From the NCBI GenBank assembly GCA_001767455.1, contig MELC01000067.1, forward strand, positions 34,721 to 98,720: DNA of 64,000 nucleotides, written 5' to 3'. Source of the stretch: Acidobacteria bacterium RIFCSPLOWO2_12_FULL_66_21 (lineage in GTDB: Bacteria; Acidobacteriota; Vicinamibacteria; Vicinamibacterales; 2-12-FULL-66-21). Below the pieces are notes generated by a model. It ran no database searches. It saw only the letters and a program-made list of their open reading frames with translations, and was not told where the DNA came from. Below, one piece after another: positions 58,214-64,000 of the stretch; the first letter of the stretch is position 1; every line of letters begins with the position of its first letter. The position numbers were made by a program, and so were the translations under genes.

Positions 58214-58460
58214 GAAATCCGGGCACGAGCGTTGCGATTGGGGTTCTTATCGCGTGTGAGCGAGTGAGACGGGTGCGGTGAGCCGTCGGGGTGGACGATC
58301 ACACGAGGCCAGTCGGTGCGGTGGGCGTGAATGTGAGCGGCGAGCTGGAGGTTCCCCGGCGTCAGGAACGTGAGGGCACGGGCGATCGGCGACACGACGC
58401 CACGCACGGCCGATCGGCGTGTTGAAAGAGGTGGCAGCGCGCGGCGTCAGCATGGCGTGC
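58214..58460. other. Non-coding tail of the IS91-type unit
   Basis: No gene is supported. ORFs in this gap overlap each other in several frames. The stretch lies between attC site 2 and the transposase stop, so it should contain the 3' terminus of the IS91-type element, but I could not define its end. Confidence 0.4.
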
Positions 58461-59558
58461 TCAGGGCGGCCGGCTCCACGACGGTCGGAGCACGGCGATG
58501 ACGATCAGCGTCCCCACGCGGCAGTGCGGACACTGCAGGAGGTCGCCGAGGGATGATGGGCGTGCGGGCTCGGGGACCGGCGGCGCGGCGATCACGGGGA
58601 GGGCCGTGAGCAGCGCCCGCGCGCGGGTGCGATCGGCGCGCTGCGCGGTGCTCCAGAGCCCGTAGTAGCGGACCTTGGCGCAGCCGCGTGGCAGGACGTG
58701 CTGGAGAAAGCGCTCGAGAAATTCCACGCCAGACAGCGTGACGTGGCGCGTCTCATGCGTCCGATTGTCCTGATAGCGAAACGTCACGTCGTCATCGGTC
58801 ATCTCCTCCAATCGGCTGTTCGCGATCGCGATGCGGAACACATACCGACCCAGATAGTCGAGGACTCGCTGACCGCGGCCGGCGTGCTGGGCGTGGACCA
58901 CCCACGGCGTCGTCCAGATCCCGGCCGGTCCCTGGTCGAGTAGCCCCGCGCGGCGAAGCCCGGCGCACACTTTCGCACGGAAGATGACCGACAACGCCTG
59001 TACGGGGACGAGGAACGCGGGGTTCTTCGGGGCGATCCACTGCGTGCCGTCGGACGAGAGGCCGCCCGCCGTCACGAGGAGATGGACGTGGGGATGATAG
59101 AGCATCGCGCGCGTCCAGGTGTGGAGGACGGCGAGGCAGCCAAGGCGCGCGCCGACGTAGCGCGGGTCGGCGGCCAGGCGTTGGAGGGCCGCGGCCGCGC
59201 TGCGCATCAGCACGCCGTAGACGAGGCGCTGGTGCGCGAACGCGAGCGCGCGCAACGGCTGGGGCAGCGTGAACGTGACCAGATAGTACGGGCACGGGAG
59301 GAGCTGTCCGCGCTGCGTTTCGAGCCAGCGCTCGGTGTGAGGGCCGTGACACGTCGGACAGTGCCGGTTGCCGCACGAGTGATAGCGAAAGACCTGGCGC
59401 TCACAGTGATCGCACTGCGTGAGCTGGCCGCCGAAGTACGCAGTCCGGCACGCTCCGAGATCCCGGAGGACTCGCGCCTGACTCGGGAGCAGACGGTTCC
59501 CGACGTGGGCGCGGTATGCCGCGCTGTGGAGGCGGATGATCTCCGCCACCGCGAGCAT
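58461..59558 (-). CDS. IS91-family (HUH/rolling-circle) transposase
   Basis: This 365-residue transposase has the N-terminal zinc-binding domain CDHCERQVFRYHSCGNRHCPTCH and the HUH motif in YHPHVHLLVTAGGLS. The catalytic Tyr region is LDYLGRYVFRIAIANSR. A final Cys pair (CPHC) remains near the C-terminus. It starts 17 bp after the stop of the split integrase gene and probably forms one mobile unit with it, an arrangement known for some IS91 members. It moves by single-strand rolling-circle transposition, without target duplication. Confidence 0.92.
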   Translation of the reverse strand: MLAVAEIIRLHSAAYRAHVGNRLLPSQARVLRDLGACRTAYFGGQLTQCDHCERQVFRYHSCGNRHCPTCHGPHTERWLETQRGQLLPCPYYLVTFTLPQPLRALAFAHQRLVYGVLMRSAAAALQRLAADPRYVGARLGCLAVLHTWTRAMLYHPHVHLLVTAGGLSSDGTQWIAPKNPAFLVPVQALSVIFRAKVCAGLRRAGLLDQGPAGIWTTPWVVHAQHAGRGQRVLDYLGRYVFRIAIANSRLEEMTDDDVTFRYQDNRTHETRHVTLSGVEFLERFLQHVLPRGCAKVRYYGLWSTAQRADRTRARALLTALPVIAAPPVPEPARPSSLGDLLQCPHCRVGTLIVIAVLRPSWSRPP

Positions 59559-59574
59559 GTCGGCCTCGACGGGC

Positions 59575-59740
59575 TCAGAGGCCGGACATCAGGTCGTTGA
59601 GCGGGTCGGTCAGCGTGGCCCGCACGGCCGAGGTCAGGTGCGTGTAGATCTGCGTGGTGCGCACGCTCCGGTGGCCGAGGATGTCCTGAATGACCCGCAG
59701 ACTCACCCCGGCTTCATGGAGGTGGGTGCCGTACGAATGC
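59575..59740 (-). pseudogene. 3' part of an integrase gene split by the RIT element
   Basis: Read leftward from the element edge, the frame gives [40 protein letters not shown] and a stop at 59575. This is the end of a tyrosine recombinase catalytic domain, with the LGHxS box and the nucleophilic Tyr (QIYTHL). It continues exactly from HTLRH, the last codons of the 5' part at 63174-63882. Confidence 0.9.
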
Positions 59741-59768
59741 CGCCTATGCCGCATCCGGCATAGGCGGC
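59739..59768. repeat. Perfect 13-bp palindrome at the left RIT edge
   Basis: GCCGCCTATGCCG and its exact complement CGGCATAGGCGGC enclose the 4-base loop CATC. It contains the CTATGCCG core that recurs at both element ends and abuts the left terminal inverted repeat. Confidence 0.8.
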
Positions 59769-59882
59769 ACTATGCCGCGTCCCGGACTATGCCGCGTCAT
59801 CCTGGAGAATTGGACGGGGACCACGTGATCGTGTGGCTCCGGAATAACGCTGGGAGCAAGTACGCGGCATAGTCCGACGCGC

Positions 59883-60884
59883 CTACAGCCCCTTGAGGAA
59901 CGCCAGCAGGCGATCATCGGGCCGGTAGCGACCCGGCGAGGGTGCGTTGGCCGGGGCAGTCTTGGCCAAGGCCTGTTCCTTGAGCACGAGGTTGGCATCG
60001 AGGTACATCTGTGTCGTTTCGATGGATTCGTGCCCCAGCCAGAGTGCGATGACGGATCGGTCGACTCCCGCTTGCAACAGTTCCATCGCCGCCGAATGTC
60101 GCAGTACATGCGGTGAAACCTGCTTCTGCGTGAGCGACGGACAGTGCCGTTGGGCCGCGGCGACATGTTTCCTCACCAGATACTGCACGCCATCCGCGCT
60201 GAGCTGGCTTCCTCGCACGTTTGGAAACACCATGTCGCCGCTGCCGCGCCCGGGCTCCTGCAACCACGTCTTGAGCGCCTGCGCGGCCTGCTTGGTGAGC
60301 GGCGTGCATCGCTCCTTGCGCCCTTTCCCGACGCAGCGTACATGCGCGCCGGTGCCGAGCGCGACATCCTCGCGGCGGAGACTGGTCATCTCCGACAGCC
60401 GCAAGCCCGTTTGCACCGCGACCAGGAGGAAGACGTGGTCGCGACGGCCCATCCACGTGTGTCGGTCAGGTGCCGCCAACACGGCGTTGATTTCCGGTCT
60501 CGTCGGGAAGCCCACCAGCTTCTTCTCGTACCGCTTGCTCGGCATCGCCAGCACGCGTTGGATGAGCCCAGACTGGGCGGGGTCTTCGAACGCCGCGTAG
60601 CGGAAGAACGACCGGATGGCGGTCAGACGCAGATTGCGGCTTCGGGCGCTATTTCCACGGCGTGTCTCCAGCCCGTCGAGGAATGCGCCGATCAACGCGG
60701 GATCCAGATCCGCGAGCGCCAGCGCGGACGGCGATTTGTGCAGCCGCTGGCCGGCAAACTGCAGCAGCAACCGAAACGTGTCCCGGTAGGACGCGATTGT
60801 ATGCGGACTGGCTTGGCGCTGCGCCGTCAGCCGTTGCGTAAAGAACCGCTCCAACAAGGTCGAGAAGCTAAGGTCAGTCTTCAT
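59883..60884 (-). CDS. RIT tyrosine recombinase, third gene
   Basis: This 333-residue protein has an N-terminal SAM-like core-binding domain (SPHTIASYRDTFRLLLQF) and a catalytic domain with Arg in TGLRLSEMTSL, Lys region CVGKGRKERCTPL, HVLRHSAAM, LGHESIETTQMYL and nucleophile Tyr in QMYLDA. It overlaps the second gene by 11 bases. In RIT elements all three recombinases are thought to act together in movement. Confidence 0.93.
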   Translation of the reverse strand: MKTDLSFSTLLERFFTQRLTAQRQASPHTIASYRDTFRLLLQFAGQRLHKSPSALALADLDPALIGAFLDGLETRRGNSARSRNLRLTAIRSFFRYAAFEDPAQSGLIQRVLAMPSKRYEKKLVGFPTRPEINAVLAAPDRHTWMGRRDHVFLLVAVQTGLRLSEMTSLRREDVALGTGAHVRCVGKGRKERCTPLTKQAAQALKTWLQEPGRGSGDMVFPNVRGSQLSADGVQYLVRKHVAAAQRHCPSLTQKQVSPHVLRHSAAMELLQAGVDRSVIALWLGHESIETTQMYLDANLVLKEQALAKTAPANAPSPGRYRPDDRLLAFLKGL

Positions 60885-61812
60885 GTGTGAGCCCCCATCG
60901 TCGTTCCAGCCGGCTGGTGGCCAGTCGCATCAGCTCCGGATGCATCGACAAATACCAGTAGGTATCGGCGACATGCGCATGGCCGAGAAAGGTGGACAAC
61001 ACGGGCAATCGCCGTTCGATGTCTTCATGGGCGCGATACCACTGAATCAGTGTGTTGACGGCGAATCGATGCCGAAAATCATGAATCCGCGGACCCGTGT
61101 GGTCGGCGGGTCCGCGCAGGCCAATCCGACGCGACAGGTCGTAGAAGGTACGGTGCACCGCGGAGATCTCCAGACGGCGCCCATGATCGGTGAGGAGAAA
61201 GGCCGGTGATGGTGGGTGCGGCACCAATCGGTCCCGCCGTCCGGCATACGCGATGAAGACGTCCCGCGTGGACGCATGGAGCGGAATCAGCCGCGTCTTG
61301 TTGAATTTGGTCGTGCGGATCGTGAGCAGGCCTTCGTGAAGATCGACATCGCGGCGCTCCAAGGCGATCGCCTCGCTGATGCGGATCCCACTCACCACCA
61401 ACAACCCGAAGAGACAGTGGTACGTCCACGGGCGAAGGCCGTTAGTGGACGACAGCGTGTGCGTCGCCGCCAATAATTGCCGAATCTCCGCGTCGGTATA
61501 GAGGTACGGCCGGGCTCGTCGCGGTCGAAACGGGAGCAGACCGCCCGCCGGAATTTCGGTGCGCGGATCGGTCGCGCTCCAGTGGCGCGCGAATACGCGC
61601 ACGAATCCGAGGCGTTGCGCCCAATCGCTGGGTTGGTGATCCACCGGCTGCATCGCCCACGCCACCGCCAGCGCCGTGGTGATGAAGGGCGCGGCGTGCT
61701 GCTCCAAGAACGCCGCGAAATCTGTCAGGTCGGTGGCCATGTCGCGCAGCTTGAATCCCAAGCTACGACGGAGCGCGATGTACTCGTCCACGGCGTCTCG
61801 GAGCGGTTTCAT
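60874..61812 (-). CDS. RIT tyrosine recombinase, second gene
   Basis: This 312-residue recombinase contains the catalytic Arg in SGIRISEAIALE, the box IHDFRHRFAVNTL, LGHAHVADTYWYLS and a Tyr nucleophile in TYWYLS. The N-terminal domain is of the MKPLRDAVDEYIALRRSLGFK type common in RIT middle proteins. ATGA overlap with the first gene and 11-base overlap with the third indicate one coupled transcript. Confidence 0.93.
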   Translation of the reverse strand: MKPLRDAVDEYIALRRSLGFKLRDMATDLTDFAAFLEQHAAPFITTALAVAWAMQPVDHQPSDWAQRLGFVRVFARHWSATDPRTEIPAGGLLPFRPRRARPYLYTDAEIRQLLAATHTLSSTNGLRPWTYHCLFGLLVVSGIRISEAIALERRDVDLHEGLLTIRTTKFNKTRLIPLHASTRDVFIAYAGRRDRLVPHPPSPAFLLTDHGRRLEISAVHRTFYDLSRRIGLRGPADHTGPRIHDFRHRFAVNTLIQWYRAHEDIERRLPVLSTFLGHAHVADTYWYLSMHPELMRLATSRLERRWGLTHED

Positions 61813-63062
61813 TGGTTACCTCCGGGCCACGAGAGAGCGATAGAACGAAGGGCGGCCAAGTCGACCTTCGCGTAGATGGCGGTGGTATCTGGATGCCGAT
61901 GCCGCAGCACGTCACCGATCTCGGGCAAGGAGGCTCCCTGCGTGAGCATCTGCGTGGCCAGACTGTGACGGAACAGGTGGGCGCCGCGGCAGGCCGACTC
62001 CACGCCTGCCGTCTCGAGAGCCCGGTCCACGAGGGAGCAGATCGCGATCGAGTTGGCGAATCCGTTCAACGGTGCCTTCGCCCGGATGAACACGCGGCGA
62101 CTGGCACACGCTGGGCGGGCGTGGCGAAGGTAGTCAGTCAACGCGGCACCGACGTCGACCGGTACGGGCATGTGTGCCACGCGCTTGCCTTTACCCCGGA
62201 CTGTGATCAGGCCCGCTTCCCAGTCGACGTCGTCCAGTGTCAACGCCACGACCTCGCCGGCGCGAAGCCCCAACCGTGCCAACAGCAGCAGGATGGTGTA
62301 GTTGCGTTTCCCGACGGCGGTGTCCCGATCGCAGGCGTCCAAGATCCGTTGGATCTGCGCGGCGGGAAGGAACTTCGGCACCGTCGAGAGCTTCCACGTG
62401 GCGATCGTCGGCACGCACGCCGCCAAGTTGGTGGCGATTGCGCCGCGATCGAGCAAGTGCCGGAGAAAGGAGCGGAGCGCCGTCACCACGGTCGAGGCGT
62501 GTTTCGTGGTAATGCGTTCCGCCTGGTGGCGGACGAACCCGGCGATGTCGCTGGCAGAGATCTGCTGGAGGTCTGGGGCACCAGTGGGAAAGCACTCCGC
62601 GAGAAACGCGGCCACGATGGGTGTGTAGTGGGTAATTGTCGCCTCGGCCAAGCTGCGTTCCTGCCGGAGGTAGTGCTGAAACTGCCGCAAGACGACCTGG
62701 GTGGCGGTGAGCGGCGCTGAAGGAGACTCCGTGTGGGAGCATCGAAGAATCCCCAACAGGCGAGACAGGGCCGCGGGATCGCCGCGGCGCAGCTTCCCGG
62801 CCTTTCGTCGGGAACGGACATATCGTTCCAGCGTCGACGAAGTGACCGCCGGGGCGGTGATGCGCTGGCGCTCCAACCACTGGCTGAAGTGCGCCAGCAT
62901 CCGGAGTTGCAACTGGCCCGACTGGGTCGCATACCCGTCGTCGTGCAAGCGTTGTGCGTAGGCCTGCAGGTGGGAAGCCAACGGGCCACGCGTGAGGACA
63001 TCGAGCGTCCTGGGATCAGTACGACGATTGAAAAAATGGTGAAGTGGGAGTGGGATGTCCAT
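61809..63062 (-). CDS. RIT tyrosine recombinase, first gene
   Basis: This 417-residue protein is the largest of the trio. It has an extended N-terminal region before the core-binding domain (ATITHYTPIVAAFLAECF), then catalytic Arg in LGLRAGEVVALTL, Lys region VRGKGKRVAHMPV, the box HLFRHSLATQML, HRHPDTTAIYAKV with His/Tyr. The start at 63062 is next to the right terminal repeat. The 3' end overlaps the second gene by 4 bases. Confidence 0.93.
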   Translation of the reverse strand: MDIPLPLHHFFNRRTDPRTLDVLTRGPLASHLQAYAQRLHDDGYATQSGQLQLRMLAHFSQWLERQRITAPAVTSSTLERYVRSRRKAGKLRRGDPAALSRLLGILRCSHTESPSAPLTATQVVLRQFQHYLRQERSLAEATITHYTPIVAAFLAECFPTGAPDLQQISASDIAGFVRHQAERITTKHASTVVTALRSFLRHLLDRGAIATNLAACVPTIATWKLSTVPKFLPAAQIQRILDACDRDTAVGKRNYTILLLLARLGLRAGEVVALTLDDVDWEAGLITVRGKGKRVAHMPVPVDVGAALTDYLRHARPACASRRVFIRAKAPLNGFANSIAICSLVDRALETAGVESACRGAHLFRHSLATQMLTQGASLPEIGDVLRHRHPDTTAIYAKVDLAALRSIALSWPGGNQ

Positions 63063-63139
63063 ATCCCAGCATCGTGCCGGGACATCGTCCTTGACTATGC
63101 CGAGTCTTCACGATGAGACCCCTTGGCAACAGCACTTGT

Positions 63140-63177
63140 CAGGAATGACGCGGCATAGTCCGGGACTCGGCATAGTG
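63140..63177. repeat. Right terminal inverted repeat of the RIT element
   Basis: Sequence CAGGAATGACGCGGCATAGT continues to GGCATAGTG at 63177. Its reverse complement matches the left end at 59768-59805. Confidence 0.88.
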
Positions 63178-63882
63178 GCGCAGCGTGTGCACGCTGGCGC
63201 GTTTGGCCATCCCGCTCCTCCGCCACGCGCGACGAAAGGCACTCTGGAGACTGCTGCGCGTGACGGGTCCGCGATGATGCGCCAGACTGTGCGGAAGACC
63301 GCGGCGTGTCGGGGCTGGGAAGAGCCACTCGCGCGACTGATGGGTGCGCCAATAGTCGCGCAGTCGCGGGAGGAGCGGCGCGGGCAGCGGCACATAGCGG
63401 TCGCGGCCGCCCTTGCCGTGAATGTGGAGCAGCATCCGGCCACTGTCGATATCGGCAATCTGGATGCGGGCGCCTTCGAGCAGACGCAGGCCACCGGCGT
63501 AGATCGTCGTCAAGCACTCGCGGTAGACGCGAATGCGCACCAGTCCGAGGATCTGCCGCACCTCGTCGCGGCTGAGCACGGTGGGCAACCGCGTCGACGG
63601 CGCGGGCCGCACGAAGCGGAGCGTCGGCCACGGCTGGTGCAGCGTCTGCTCGTACAGGAACCGGATCGCGCACAACGCGATGGTGGCAGTCGTGCGAGCG
63701 ACCTGCTTCTCGTTCGCCAAGTACAGGAAGTACTGGCGCAATTGCTCCTCGGTGAGCTGCGCCGGGCTGGTGTGGAAATGGTCGGCGAGTTGGCGGACGG
63801 CGGCGACATAGCACCCCTGGGTCCTTGCGGACAACCCCCGGAGTTGCATATCCTCCAGCATCCGTTGACGTAACGGCGTCAT
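63174..63882 (-). pseudogene. 5' part of a tyrosine integrase gene split by the RIT element
   Basis: The frame starts at ATG 63882 and encodes a XerC/D-like integrase: core-binding domain (GLSARTQGCYVAAVRQLADHFH, LRQYFLYLANEKQVARTT), catalytic Arg in YAGGLRLLEGARIQIADI, GKGGRDRYVPLP, and the box HTLRH. After HTLRH the frame enters the RIT end (YAESRTMPRHS) and stops at 63139. The missing end is at 59575-59740. It lacks the extra alpha-helix domain of integron IntI. Before disruption it sat directly ahead of the IS91-family transposase. Confidence 0.9.
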
Positions 63883-63905
63883 GCGGCCTCTCCTTCTGGG
63901 AGCGG

Positions 63906-64000
63906 GAGGTAAAGGGACCGCTCCCGGGAGGAGATCTTCAGGCCACTGTCCTGAGAATGTGGGGAGAAACTCGACGGTCGTAGCGACGTCTTGATCTATC
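63906..64000. repeat. 95-bp direct repeat, right copy (reaches window end)
   Basis: Identical to 57501-57595. It begins 24 bp before the split integrase start codon and may extend past the window, possibly into a second copy of attC-like site 1. Confidence 0.92.

Larger units (their letters stand above)
59768..63177 (-). mobile_element. Recombinase-in-trio (RIT) element inserted in an integrase gene
   Basis: Three overlapping tyrosine recombinase genes on one strand lie between terminal inverted repeats. The left end (59768-59805) and the reversed right end (63140-63177) match from CACTATGCCG through GTCCCGGACTATGCCGCGTCAT, with one substitution and one indel. Extra GACTATGCCG-type cores occur inside each end (59862-59876 and 63093-63106). 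The element is about 3.4 kb, carries no cargo and splits the flanking integrase gene at the HTLRH|SYGTH codons. Confidence 0.88.

Noticed and set aside
58159-58453. Small ORFs between attC site 2 and the transposase
   Set aside because: Several overlapping frames, no RBS and no recognisable domain; more likely the terminal region of the IS91-type unit.
59883-63062. Tn554-type transposon (tnpABC)
   Set aside because: Tn554 TnpC is not a tyrosine recombinase; here all three proteins have complete R-HxxR-Y motifs, as in RIT elements.
63139-63882. Integron integrase IntI for the attC sites
   Set aside because: The extra IntI-specific helix region is not visible, and the gene pairs with an IS91-family transposase.

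Overview
The window reads as a piece of a high-GC chromosome from a soil-type Acidobacteriota, most likely a Vicinamibacteria relative. This is inferred from the gene mix: several very large Oar-like TonB receptors with an N-terminal carboxypeptidase-regulatory domain and no SusD partner, two S9 dipeptidyl-peptidase-like enzymes, a BNR/sortilin-type propeller protein, TPR-PD40 proteins, many secreted glycoside hydrolases, and frequent GGCAGCCCT-AAGGGCTGCC palindromes. No rRNA, tRNA or CRISPR array was seen.

Layout. 0-15 kb: secreted GH31, S9 peptidase, BNR propeller protein, a TonB receptor with a frameshifted signal peptide, a Tat-type M24 peptidase, and a divergent VOC/MarR pair. 15-17 kb: ECF sigma factor translationally coupled to an anti-sigma-like zf-HC2/DUF4349 protein. 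17-24.3 kb: a LacI regulator facing a five-gene leftward pentose operon (GH51, XylA-like TIM barrel, ribulokinase, ribulose-5-P 4-epimerase, HAD phosphatase). 24.3-38 kb: a decayed TonB 5' end, two complete TonB receptors, GH127 beta-L-arabinofuranosidase and a second S9 peptidase. 38-46 kb: a two-component system with its probable target, then an XRE/membrane-protein module, bracketed by segmental duplications. 46-57 kb: ABM protein, DEAD-box helicase, a deleted pseudogene, a DUF5695-like protein, a YncE/phosphoesterase fusion and GH27. 57-64 kb: a mobile island.

The 3-36 kb part behaves as one arabinose/arabinoside-use locus. GH51, GH127 and perhaps GH27 and GH31 release sugars outside the cytoplasm, TonB receptors import fragments, and AraB/AraD feed the pentose phosphate pathway. 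No classical L-arabinose isomerase is present; the XylA-like protein sits in its place. Sites fitting the LacI-family consensus TGNAANCGNTTNCA lie in four intergenic regions (3.0, 8.6, 24.3 and 29.0 kb), suggesting a local regulon of the LacI protein encoded here.

The 57-64 kb island is layered: an integron-type gene cassette (GNAT acetyltransferase between two attC-like sites, no intI in view), next to an integrase + IS91-family transposase unit, whose integrase gene is split by a 3.4-kb recombinase-in-trio (RIT) element with well preserved terminal inverted repeats. A 95-bp exact direct repeat flanks the composite and runs to the window edge.
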